DNA of 48,998 nt, from assembly GCA_003136975.1 (NCBI GenBank), contig PLEG01000335.1, positions 1 through 48,998 on the forward strand, in the 5' to 3' direction. How positions within the stretch are numbered: the stretch's first letter is position 1; every line of letters begins with the position of its first letter. The position numbers and the translations under genes were made by a program. Shown here one piece after another: positions 9,550-18,291 of this stretch. A model generated the notes under the pieces. That model was not told the DNA's origin, searched no databases, and was given only the letters and a program-made list of their open reading frames with translations. The DNA is from Gemmatimonadota bacterium. Its GTDB lineage: Bacteria > Gemmatimonadota > Gemmatimonadetes > Gemmatimonadales > Gemmatimonadaceae.

Positions 9550-10134
9550 CTACGCTCCCAGGAGACCGAGAGTTGCGCCGGCCGCCACGATTTGGCGTAC
9601 AGTTGAGAGTGGCAGCGGTGCGCTCTCGACGACGTATCCACCGTCATCCAGCAACCAACGCACAGTGTCGGCTGCTACGTCCACAACGACCGAGCCGGCG
9701 GTCGTGCTGAGATCGTGCACACTTACTCCAGCCGTGTCAAACGCGCGAGAGATCTCGGTCATTTCGGCATAGATGAGATGTCCCGCTTCATCAGCCTCCT
9801 CAAGAGCACTTCTCACAAAGACGTCCTGGCTGGTCGTGCGCACTCGCTTGTCCAGCCAAAGAAGGACCGTCGACGGAATTGAGATCGTGGGCGCTATGCC
9901 AAGTGATTGTTGAACAGCGATCGCCGAATCTGATAGAGCGACTATCAATTGTGCCGTTCTGGCGTCGATCGCGAGCGCCACTGCTCCGATGGATTCGGTG
10001 AGCACATTCGTGCCACCCCGCGCGTTAGCCACCCCGATGAAGCACACCGCGGCGTCATGCGAGAGTGCTTCTATGAACGCGGTCGGTATAACCAAATGCT
10101 GCGATGCCGCTCCGGACGCAGGCTGACCAATCAT
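9550..10134 (-). CDS. hypothetical protein, 194 aa
   Basis: ORF; motif at 10192-10202 upstream. Confidence 0.6.
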   Translation of the reverse strand: MIGQPASGAASQHLVIPTAFIEALSHDAAVCFIGVANARGGTNVLTESIGAVALAIDARTAQLIVALSDSAIAVQQSLGIAPTISIPSTVLLWLDKRVRTTSQDVFVRSALEEADEAGHLIYAEMTEISRAFDTAGVSVHDLSTTAGSVVVDVAADTVRWLLDDGGYVVESAPLPLSTVRQIVAAGATLGLLGA

Positions 10135-10305
10135 GGCATACTCCGAAAAATAAAGAAAATGACAGGAAGAGAGTGTGTGCTATTTGTCGAGATGCGCCTA
10201 CGGCATCCCACACTCTCACATTACCAATTGCTGATCGCGATCAAGAACCCTGGAGTTCACCCGCGACCGTTATAAGTGCCCGCTGCCTGTATGGTCTAGT
10301 GCCTA

Positions 10306-11010
10306 TTACGCCATCGTTGCCGCAAGATCACGCTTCCACTGTGGCATCTCCGCCACGTTCTCAGTCACGTCGGCAATCCGCGCATCCGTCTGCGAGTAAT
10401 CCCTTGGCGGAAGCAGGAAAGACGCGGGTACCGGGAGACCCGGAACAATCTCCGGCACACCAGTAACTGCCTCTTCCATTGCGCGGATGACAGTTGCCCG
10501 TAGCCACGCGGTCCACGTGTCGAACGTCTTGAATTGCCCCGTCACGAGTGACGAAGGGAAAAGCGGCTGAATAGTGTGATGATCGTCCTCGCCATTGTTA
10601 CCACACTCGATTACTCGCACTTCAACGCCGACAGACTTCAATCTCGCCTGTAGCGCGTCGCCTATCATTTTGGCGTTTACGAATGCTGCCGCGTCGGGAA
10701 TTGTGACAACACCGTTCGTCCGGGGTGGGAAGAACAGTTGAACCTCGGGCATGAACCACTTCTTGGAGCGCCAGAGTGCAGTATATCCCGTGGCGATCGA
10801 GACGCCATCAGCGATGTCCAGGTACTCCTCTCTGATCAGCGCGGATTCTAATTCGGTGAGAGGGTAATCTGATGCAGTGTCTAGGCCGAGTGCGTGCAGC
10901 TCTTCGAGCGTTACGTGCTCAACGGGCTCGCATGTGAAATTGGTGAGAAACACAGGGCGATCACTCGCGATTGCTTCGATGGCGAAAGCGGAGGACACAG
11001 GCAACTCCAT
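10306..11010 (-). CDS. hypothetical protein, 235 aa (MELPVSSAFAIE...)
   Basis: ORF; internal start preferred because motif 11032-11042 lies in the 5' extension. Confidence 0.6.
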   Translation of the reverse strand: MELPVSSAFAIEAIASDRPVFLTNFTCEPVEHVTLEELHALGLDTASDYPLTELESALIREEYLDIADGVSIATGYTALWRSKKWFMPEVQLFFPPRTNGVVTIPDAAAFVNAKMIGDALQARLKSVGVEVRVIECGNNGEDDHHTIQPLFPSSLVTGQFKTFDTWTAWLRATVIRAMEEAVTGVPEIVPGLPVPASFLLPPRDYSQTDARIADVTENVAEMPQWKRDLAATMA

Positions 11011-11132
11011 AAGGAAGGGGAATGTATGGAGATGCACTCGCGTGACGGCCAAACTCACAACCGTATTGTGCCCCAGTGTCGCGGCCACCAGGTGACCGCC
11101 TTGCCGCTGCTTCAAGGGCTCGCCGGCGAGCC

Positions 11133-11378
11133 TTACGCTGCGATCGCGGAGGAGCTGCGTAGGTAGCGAAGCTTTGAGTGCATAGTATCGGCGCGACGCT
11201 TCGCCAGCCATCGGGACCACGCGTCATACCGCTCGTCGTAGGACTGGAAGTCCGATCCCGCCGGATCGGAGCATCCTGGGGCGATCATCCCCGTCTCTCG
11301 GGCGAATGCGTCCGTTAGCTGTTCAAACGGGGATTGTAACCCAGCATCAACGGCTGCAACTGCGAAGGAAATGGACAT
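11133..11378 (-). CDS. hypothetical protein, ~82 aa (MSISFAVAAVDAGLQ...)
   Basis: ORF; motif at 11413-11423 upstream. Confidence 0.5.
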   Translation of the reverse strand: MSISFAVAAVDAGLQSPFEQLTDAFARETGMIAPGCSDPAGSDFQSYDERYDAWSRWLAKRRADTMHSKLRYLRSSSAIAA

Positions 11379-11452
11379 ACGAGACCCGGTGTGATGTGGC
11401 CAACACCAGGCCATGCACCTGCGGGCTCAATGTCCACAGGTGGTAGTTGCTT

Positions 11453-12856
11453 TTACGACGCCGTTGGAATACGGACGGGAAGCCGGCGCAGCAGCTTCGT
11501 GGTAATCGAGAGGTACCCATTCTCGAGCCGGGGTGCATGTTGACGGATCCACGCCTGCGCCTCGTCGGAAACGAGGGCAGCGGCAAGCACATCGAGCGGG
11601 ATCCCGGCTTCCGTCGAGCACACTGAGAGGTTGTGATTTATTGGTAAAACCCCCGCCGGCAGCCGTATCACGCGCAGCCGCTGTGCAATCCGTGGGATCA
11701 ATAGGGCTTCGCGATTGAGCGGGAACGGGCCCCAATTCTCGGGCGGTGCCCACCGCGGAGTCTGGCGCGCACGGGGCGGTAACGCCCCGAGTGTGCTATC
11801 AAGGTGCGCAAGCACTGCCGAGTGCGGTTCACTGCCCCGCTGCGTCCGGACGGCGACGCGCGCCGGCGGCCGGAGCGTGTCCTCCTTGGTCACGTCATCG
11901 GTATCAACACACGGTACGAGCTCGTTCAGAGGCAGGTGTGATGCCTCGCTCGCCCGGAGGAAGAAGACGCCCTGGGGACCGAGCCACGGCGCAATCCGGA
12001 CTTCGGCGACCGACCCGAGTGGCACAGTACCGGGTGCCAGCGTCATTGGACCGTCGATCTCGATTGGCTCGCGCGTAAGCGGCCGCGTCCTGCGCGCATC
12101 GCTCCCGAGCAACACGGCAACAGGGTGGATGCGCGGAGGCGTTCCGCGTGTCCGCTGCTTTGGACGGTAGAACGATGAAGCGGGATCCAGTCGAGTCAGC
12201 TCGGCAATACCGAATCTGCGTCCGATCGATTCCCGGAGTTTGCTTGCGTTCTGATTGAAGAGCCAGCGATCGGAGGTGACGCACGCGAGTACTCCATCAT
12301 CTGTAAGAACCTCGGTGCAGCGGTCGAGGAAAGAATGGAGAATGTCGGCACGCGCGTATTCAGGAACCGTCTCAGCGTAGAGAAGTTTGAAACGCTCGGG
12401 AAGATTGGCCCTGCGAAAAAATGGAGGATTCCCGCAGATTACCGAGTAACGTCGCTCGATCGGACCAGGCGCCAGAAAATCGGCCTCAATGATAATTCTG
12501 TCGGCGGCTGACTTAGCAGTCGCGGCACGCCATCCCCTGTTTTCCAAGTGGCGCGCGATTCGAATACGCGCGTCCTGCGCAGCATCAGGATGGATCTCCC
12601 ATCCTTCCACCCGATCAGCTAGAGCATCAACATCGTTGGACGCGAGGGTGAGCCGCGCGATCGCGCGCTCGAGGAAAACGCCGTCGCCGGCGCCAGGATC
12701 GAGAAGGCGACCACGGGCACGTGGCCACCCGGCGAGATCAAGCACCGCATCTACAACAGGATCTGTTGTGTAGCACGCCGTTGCGGCGTGGAGTGCTTCG
12801 ATGTCAGGATTCCGGATCGGGAGGAACAGGTCCGGAGGAGCGATTGAGGTTTGCAT
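11453..12856 (-). CDS. N6-adenine DNA methyltransferase (Eco57I/N6_Mtase-like)
   Basis: LLDPGAGDGVFLERA (motif I) and VICGNPPFFRR (NPPF, motif IV). Confidence 0.85.
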   Translation of the reverse strand: MQTSIAPPDLFLPIRNPDIEALHAATACYTTDPVVDAVLDLAGWPRARGRLLDPGAGDGVFLERAIARLTLASNDVDALADRVEGWEIHPDAAQDARIRIARHLENRGWRAATAKSAADRIIIEADFLAPGPIERRYSVICGNPPFFRRANLPERFKLLYAETVPEYARADILHSFLDRCTEVLTDDGVLACVTSDRWLFNQNASKLRESIGRRFGIAELTRLDPASSFYRPKQRTRGTPPRIHPVAVLLGSDARRTRPLTREPIEIDGPMTLAPGTVPLGSVAEVRIAPWLGPQGVFFLRASEASHLPLNELVPCVDTDDVTKEDTLRPPARVAVRTQRGSEPHSAVLAHLDSTLGALPPRARQTPRWAPPENWGPFPLNREALLIPRIAQRLRVIRLPAGVLPINHNLSVCSTEAGIPLDVLAAALVSDEAQAWIRQHAPRLENGYLSITTKLLRRLPVRIPTAS

Positions 12857-12902
12857 AGAGAGTGGGTTACTCTCACATGCGCCCGCGCGATCGCTAGCGA
12901 AG

Positions 12903-12928
12903 CGACCGCGCCAATCCTGGCGCAGTCG
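12903..12928 (-). terminator. terminator-like hairpin downstream of radC-like gene
   Basis: CGACTGCGCCA-GGAT-TGGCGCGGTCG 11-bp stem just after the 12932 stop. Confidence 0.5.
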
Positions 12929-12931
12929 TGG

Positions 12932-13495
12932 TTACACGAGGATTCCACTCTCCGCGAACGATATATATCGACCATCGCCGATGATCAGGTGATCTAGCAC
13001 TTCGATATCGAGCATCCGTCCCGCTGTCACCAGTTTCTGCGTTACGATGCGATCCTCGGGGCTCGGTGACGGATCCCCACTCGGATGATTGTGACAGAGC
13101 ACAATCGCGTACGCGTGCGCAACGATTGCACCTAGGAAAATTTCCCTCGGATGAACAAGTGCGCTGTTCAAAACCCCCCTCGACACCGCGATGAATCCGC
13201 TCGGGCAAAGCCGATGCTGCGCGTCAAGCGGGAGCATCCAGAGGACTTCGTTCGGTTCCAACGCAGCGACAGGCGCCATAAAGTTGTAAATGTCCTTCGC
13301 CTCGCGAAAGGTCACGCGCTCCGGTCGTCCTTCACAGACCACGCCGGCGCTCATAGTTCCATCGCGGACCAGTCGATAACCGTACTGCACCGCCAGTTGA
13401 CTTGCGGCACGCTGCGCACTGCGACGGCCGACTGATTCGGGCGCGGCAACGGGTGTAAAGAAATCGTCTTGTAAAGCGAGAGAGGTCATGGGCAT
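12932..13495 (-). CDS. radC: RadC-family JAB/MPN domain protein
   Basis: PREIFLGAIVAHAYAIVLCHNHPSGDPSPSPEDRIVTQKLVTAGRMLDIEVLDHLIIGDGRYISFAESG (HxHPSGxxxPSxxD). Confidence 0.9.
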   Translation of the reverse strand: MPMTSLALQDDFFTPVAAPESVGRRSAQRAASQLAVQYGYRLVRDGTMSAGVVCEGRPERVTFREAKDIYNFMAPVAALEPNEVLWMLPLDAQHRLCPSGFIAVSRGVLNSALVHPREIFLGAIVAHAYAIVLCHNHPSGDPSPSPEDRIVTQKLVTAGRMLDIEVLDHLIIGDGRYISFAESGILV

Positions 13496-13624
13496 GATAG
13501 GAGCGGCGAGTAGTGAAAGAAAAGAATGATCGTGCCCATAGATGCACCCCCGGCGCACGTAGCATCCCATTCATTCCGTGCTCGTGATCTTCCTCACATC
13601 ACTCCAGTCCACGACACGACTCGC

Positions 13625-14221
13625 TTAGACCGGCGCCGCCAGGTTAGCCAGAGTCCATGCGCGGGTCCATGCGTCCCATATCGGCAACATGGTTCCAACC
13701 TTCTTGCCGCGAATCAGATCGTGGATTCCCTCATCAAGTGCGGGGACACATGACGCTCCGCGCTCGAAGGCTTTGGCGCCGAGCTCCGCAGCGCGTTGAA
13801 AATCGGCAGATGTCGCGCGCTCCGCGTGTTGGTCAGCGACTTCGTTGCTTGCTTCGACGTGCGCGATATTCGCAGCGTTGAAAGCGGGGACGCCCTTCCC
13901 GACTGAACCGCCCGGCCAGCTTTCCTTCTCGGTGAGATAGAGGTAAGTGACGACGCCGTGACGCCCACCGCCGAGAACAACAGAGAATCCCGTATCGGTG
14001 AACTTGTAGGAACTCGCCTTCCGAAACGTGTGCCAGCTCTCACCTTCCCCAACCATGAGCGTAAACGCGTTGCTCTGAACGCGGCCGACCGTCACGGCGA
14101 GTGGTTGAGGCGCAAGCCTGCTGTGCGTGCGTGTGAGCATCATTCCAGGCTGAAGGAATGCCTTGAGTTGCGAGAGGTTGCGCGGCGATGCTGTTGTCGA
14201 GGGACGCGTTGAATTCTTCAT
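13625..14221 (-). CDS. hypothetical protein, 198 aa
   Basis: ORF in array. Confidence 0.6.
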   Translation of the reverse strand: MKNSTRPSTTASPRNLSQLKAFLQPGMMLTRTHSRLAPQPLAVTVGRVQSNAFTLMVGEGESWHTFRKASSYKFTDTGFSVVLGGGRHGVVTYLYLTEKESWPGGSVGKGVPAFNAANIAHVEASNEVADQHAERATSADFQRAAELGAKAFERGASCVPALDEGIHDLIRGKKVGTMLPIWDAWTRAWTLANLAAPV

Positions 14222-14375
14222 GATGATTCCACCGTTGGGCGTGAAGTGCGAGCTGACTACTGGGAATAGACTGCGGCGAATGCGACGAAGAACAACACGA
14301 ATGCAACTCGGAGAAGTGCCAGGAGGACCGGCGCCGGGAAGTCTCTCGGATTCATGGACAGATAAGGCGCGCGCA

Positions 14376-14735
14376 TTAGAGCCTCGCCCTCACGCCACCC
14401 GTCTCAAATCGGCTTGCGATCGCGTTGCTGCGGCGCTGAATGACTTCCGCGCTTGGAGTGCTTGCCTTCGCCGAGAGCGTCCACTCCCGAGCAACCAACT
14501 CGGCGTCTCTTCGCGTACGGTACGAACCCGAGCTGATCGTATCGCTTGGTCCGTCGCCGCGATCGGCGTAGCACTTCACCCGCCAGAGATCGCTCGGCCG
14601 GTAGAGCATACCGGTGATCGGCGATACGTCCGTGCGCGGTGCGCTCGAGTCATGGTATGGAGTAGTGCGCGGGGCGCGCTTCGTCTTGGGAATGGATGAC
14701 GTAGCGGATGATTCAGAAGCAGTTGCGGTGTGCAT
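14376..14735 (-). CDS. hypothetical protein, 119 aa
   Basis: ORF; motif at 14777-14787 upstream. Confidence 0.55.
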   Translation of the reverse strand: MHTATASESSATSSIPKTKRAPRTTPYHDSSAPRTDVSPITGMLYRPSDLWRVKCYADRGDGPSDTISSGSYRTRRDAELVAREWTLSAKASTPSAEVIQRRSNAIASRFETGGVRARL

Positions 14736-14792
14736 GGAGCGGGGTGGGTTGGAGAGAAACGAACCAGCCCCAAGTCATGCACCCGCGGGATC

Positions 14793-14833
14793 CACCAAAA
14801 GCAAAAGCGCGCGGCAGACCAACACCGCGCGCT
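14793..14833 (-). terminator. rho-independent terminator (minus strand)
   Basis: AGCGCGCGG...CCGCGCGCT followed by TTTGCTTTT, immediately after the 14871 gene. Confidence 0.8.
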
Positions 14834-14870
14834 CTATCGCATTCGACTACAGCGTTCTAACCGTGCCCAA

Positions 14871-15056
14871 TTACGGCCGCGAGATGTTGAGGTCGTGGAC
14901 CTTCTTGAGTGCAGCCTCGCCCTGCGCATGATGAACGGAATCAGCCTTGGCCTGGGCGGTGGCGGAGTCAGCAGCAGCGTTGTGTCCCTTGCTGCACGCA
15001 GCGACTGCAATGAGTGACATCACGATGGCGATGCGGAAGAATGAGAGAGAACGCAT
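14871..15056 (-). CDS. small lipoprotein, 61 aa
   Basis: Signal peptide with lipobox (IAVAAC); own terminator; motif upstream at 15107-15117. Confidence 0.7.
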   Translation of the reverse strand: MRSLSFFRIAIVMSLIAVAACSKGHNAAADSATAQAKADSVHHAQGEAALKKVHDLNISRP

Positions 15057-15199
15057 GGTGGAGGCTCCAAAGGAGTGAGAAGGAAAGGAACTTCGTATAG
15101 GATGTGATGCACCCGCGTGTCAGGTTGAGCCACTACATAATATGCGTGGGGCGGGATGGCGTGAACACATCATCCACCGCCCTGCCTGTAGTTGCCGGG

Positions 15200-15631
15200 C
15201 TACTGGGGTCCTGTGCCGTCCCATTCGATTTCGACTCGGACGCGCGCGGTGAAGTTGAGTTGCCGTCCCTCATCAAGATCGAGCACGATGCGGACGAGCT
15301 CGCAGCCCTGAGACTTGGCTGTACCCTGGCGGAGTAACTCGGTGAGAGCATGTGCGTTCGGTGCTGGTTCCGCGACCCAGAACGGGGCGACCTTCCGACC
15401 GTAGTGAGTGAGCACCAGGAAGCGACCGAGCGACAACAAGCTGACCTCGGCGTAGCCATAATGGCGATTAGCCCCAGCGCAGATGGTGGAATTGGCCCCA
15501 TCCATGTCCACGAGGCGAGTGTCAGGCACCAGATCACCAAGCAGCTTGGCGGCGGCGTGGAAGCGCCGGCGTTGATCACAATCGGTCGAGATCGTGGAGA
15601 AAGGCGAGAATGTTTGGAGAAGGTTGGTCAC
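15200..15631 (-). CDS. hypothetical protein, 143 aa
   Basis: ORF overlapping the upstream zinc-ribbon gene by 4 nt. Confidence 0.55.
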   Translation of the reverse strand: MTNLLQTFSPFSTISTDCDQRRRFHAAAKLLGDLVPDTRLVDMDGANSTICAGANRHYGYAEVSLLSLGRFLVLTHYGRKVAPFWVAEPAPNAHALTELLRQGTAKSQGCELVRIVLDLDEGRQLNFTARVRVEIEWDGTGPQ

Positions 15632-15843
15632 TTGGATCTCCGATTGTCTGGGCTGATTGTCTTATCGAGACAAGGATGTTCTGGCTCGCCGGCGAAACGA
15701 TGCCAATCGCAAAAGCAGCACGTCATCCCGATCAGGGAGCCGTCATCGTCGTACAAGTGGAACTGCCAGCCGTCCTTGCACTCGGGACAGGGTGTAGTCC
15801 CTCCAGGCTCTTGCATTTTGGCTTCAAGGTCCGGCATGTCCAT
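15628..15843 (-). CDS. small zinc-ribbon protein
   Basis: CPECKDGW...CCFCDWH; motif at 15875-15885 upstream. Confidence 0.6.
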   Translation of the reverse strand: MDMPDLEAKMQEPGGTTPCPECKDGWQFHLYDDDGSLIGMTCCFCDWHRFAGEPEHPCLDKTISPDNRRSK

Positions 15844-15936
15844 TCGCGCTCTCGCATTCAGTGGATGACAGTAGGTGCGCCCGCGAAGGGAGCCGGGAAT
15901 CCCGGCGACCGGCCCGACCCCCTTCGTTGTTCGCCG

Positions 15937-16665
15937 CTATGCCGCGTCAGCCACGCCCCACAAGCGGATGTAGTTCCGGATTGCGGCCGCAATCTCGATC
16001 CGGTAGTCCGTCGCGGGGTTGCTCAGAAGAAACTCGGGTGGGGCGAGGGCGCGCGCTTCCGCGCTGTCGTCCAAGAGTCCGACCGCTGCATCCACACCCA
16101 TCCGCTCGATCTGGGCGGTGGCGTCCCACTCGAGGGTAGCGTCGAACTCGATGTGCCGGTCATGCACCCGAGTCACGGGAATGAACTTGGCGATGACGCG
16201 CGGTCCGGTCGTCGGCGCAGGTTCATGGTACGCTCGCTGGCGGCCAGTTGGGAATGTCACAGTCACGACCGTCTTGGTGTCGAGCACGACCTCCCGCTGG
16301 ATGTCCAGATCGTAGACCGCGACCATGAAATCACCCTCTCCCTCGGCGGTGGCGAGGAGTTTCGCGTGGTTCGCGATCCCTTCGAGCCGGGCTTCGGTGA
16401 AAGCCAGGCAGGTCTGGTGATCGCCACCAGCTTGAACGAACACGACGTACCGCTCGAGGGTCTCGGGGGTGATCGGATCGAGCCCGCGATTGGCGTTATC
16501 GCGGCGGCATATCTCCGCATTATCACCGATCGTGATTCCTGCCTTGGGGTCGGCGTCGAAGTCGAAGCTGAACCACGGCACATGGAGGCCAAGGGTGCAG
16601 GCAGCCAGGAAGCGCTGCTTCTGAATGCGATCGACGGGTGAGACGGCGGGAATTGAAGCGAGCAT
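15937..16665 (-). CDS. hypothetical protein, 242 aa
   Basis: ORF; motif at 16704-16714 upstream. Confidence 0.65.
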   Translation of the reverse strand: MLASIPAVSPVDRIQKQRFLAACTLGLHVPWFSFDFDADPKAGITIGDNAEICRRDNANRGLDPITPETLERYVVFVQAGGDHQTCLAFTEARLEGIANHAKLLATAEGEGDFMVAVYDLDIQREVVLDTKTVVTVTFPTGRQRAYHEPAPTTGPRVIAKFIPVTRVHDRHIEFDATLEWDATAQIERMGVDAAVGLLDDSAEARALAPPEFLLSNPATDYRIEIAAAIRNYIRLWGVADAA

Positions 16666-16762
16666 CGGTGTGGCTCCTATATATAGAAGGGGGATGCCGA
16701 TGGATGCACTCGCGGGGCGGAAGGCTTAGGAGCTCTCACCCCGCGGGGAACAGTCACACGTC

Positions 16763-16996
16763 CTACTCGCCCGGCCGTATCAGTGGACGGTCACCTGTGC
16801 CTTCCACAGCCTCCGGCACAAAATCGCTGTAGTCAATGCAGCAGGCACCGCCTGGGACGCGGACCTCGACCATGACGCCGAACGGCGTCCTCGACCACTC
16901 GCACACGGCCGTAATTGTCCCCTCGTACCCGGACGTAGTGCCGTGCATCCCAACATATGGCGCGGGCCTGGTGGCAAATGCGGGGGCGTTAATCAT
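16763..16996 (-). CDS. hypothetical protein (MINAPAFATRPAPYVGMHG...)
   Basis: ORF; motif 17032-17042 upstream; leader homologous to that of the 15937-16665 gene. Confidence 0.55.
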   Translation of the reverse strand: MINAPAFATRPAPYVGMHGTTSGYEGTITAVCEWSRTPFGVMVEVRVPGGACCIDYSDFVPEAVEGTGDRPLIRPGE

Positions 16997-17108
16997 TGTG
17001 GCTCCGATATCAAAGATGGGTATGCCACTGGATACGCTCGCGGGGTGGATAGGCTTGAGAGCCCCACCCACCCCGCTGGCACAGCTACATCCTGCCCGCC
17101 TTGCCGAA

Positions 17109-17591
17109 TCAGTAAATGGTCACCGCGGCGAGCCACTCGCGGCCGGGAATGACGACCTCGCGAGCGACTGTCTCCCCTCGCGCGACGACGCCAATCCATC
17201 GCGGGCCAGTGATACGGGCCGGGTGGACTCTCCGAACAGGTGTGACGATTTCACCGGCCGTTGCACCTGCCCCTGTTCCGCTTTTACTCTCAACGTCGCG
17301 AAGCAGCCGGTAGGGCCTGCCGAGTTGCACATTCGTCAGGTCGAAATCGGGCGATAGCTTCGGGTTCTCGGGTTTGAGTAGATCGACTTCGACGCTTTTC
17401 TCTTCGGGTGTGTGGACTCGGAACACGGTACCGATGCTCGCCGGGTCGCGGAGAATGACCATCGCCTGTAGGGCAGCCTCAACCGGGGTGGGAGAATCGA
17501 GGTCGATCGACCACTCGACGATACGGCTGACACGTTCCGGCTCATCTGCTCGGGTGACTGCACCGTGGGCACGTTCAAGGATTGCGGGCAT
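17109..17591 (-). CDS. hypothetical protein, paralog A
   Basis: VARGETVAREVVIPGREWLAAVTIY aligns with VPRGSVAAEEVIIPSRAWLSAAPLD of the 17671 gene. Confidence 0.6.
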   Translation of the reverse strand: MPAILERAHGAVTRADEPERVSRIVEWSIDLDSPTPVEAALQAMVILRDPASIGTVFRVHTPEEKSVEVDLLKPENPKLSPDFDLTNVQLGRPYRLLRDVESKSGTGAGATAGEIVTPVRRVHPARITGPRWIGVVARGETVAREVVIPGREWLAAVTIY

Positions 17592-17635
17592 AACTGGGTT
17601 GGGTATGGGTGGAGGTCTCAATCAGTTATGCGCTC

Positions 17636-17662
17636 GCGGGGTGGGGAGAGTCCCCACCCCGC
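17636..17662. terminator. perfect 12-bp GC hairpin abutting the intergenic motif
   Basis: GCGGGGTGGGGA-GAG-TCCCCACCCCGC. Confidence 0.6.
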
Positions 17663-17670
17663 GCCCATGG

Positions 17671-18174
17671 TCAATCGAGCGGTGCCGCAGAGAGCCACGC
17701 CCGGCTTGGAATGATGACCTCCTCTGCCGCTACGCTGCCGCGCGGAACGACAGCCACCCATCGCTGGATCGGACTGTCCTTGCAATGGAGCGCCCGGATA
17801 GGAGTCACGAGCTGACCCGCCCTCGCCATGACCCCATTCCCGTCCGCATTCTCGAGATCCCGCGCGAGTCGGTAGGGCTGGCCCACTTGGATTGAGGTGT
17901 AGAGGGGTTCCCGATCGAGCGTGACCGGCCGGTCGGGGTCACGGACGTCGATCTTCATGCTCGATCCGTCGGGCTCGTATACCGTGAACACCGTGGCGAA
18001 GCTAACGGGGTCGCGGTGTGCCTCCAGTGCCTGGATTGCGGCATCGGCCGGTGACGTACTTATGAGGCTGATCGACCAGATGACTGTACGCTCTGCAGTA
18101 CCCTGATCCGGTGTGGCTCCGGACTGATCGGTGATCTTGGTTCGGGAAGCAGGTTCGGCGGCGACAACTGTCAT
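17671..18174 (-). CDS. hypothetical protein, paralog B
   Basis: Tandem paralog of 17109-17591. Confidence 0.6.
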   Translation of the reverse strand: MTVVAAEPASRTKITDQSGATPDQGTAERTVIWSISLISTSPADAAIQALEAHRDPVSFATVFTVYEPDGSSMKIDVRDPDRPVTLDREPLYTSIQVGQPYRLARDLENADGNGVMARAGQLVTPIRALHCKDSPIQRWVAVVPRGSVAAEEVIIPSRAWLSAAPLD

Positions 18175-18291
18175 GGGTAGCCTCAGTATCGATGAATGGA
18201 AGAAGGGGTCTCCATTCTGATGCGCCTGCGGGCTCCCCGGTCTCGCGGCAACAGGGTGATCAGATCCCCGTCGCCGGCGAGTGCCACCCCA

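Noticed and set aside
15610-16641. 343-aa plus-strand ORF
   Set aside because: Antisense to two better-supported minus genes with array motifs; low-complexity Arg/Gly composition typical of shadow ORFs in high-GC DNA.
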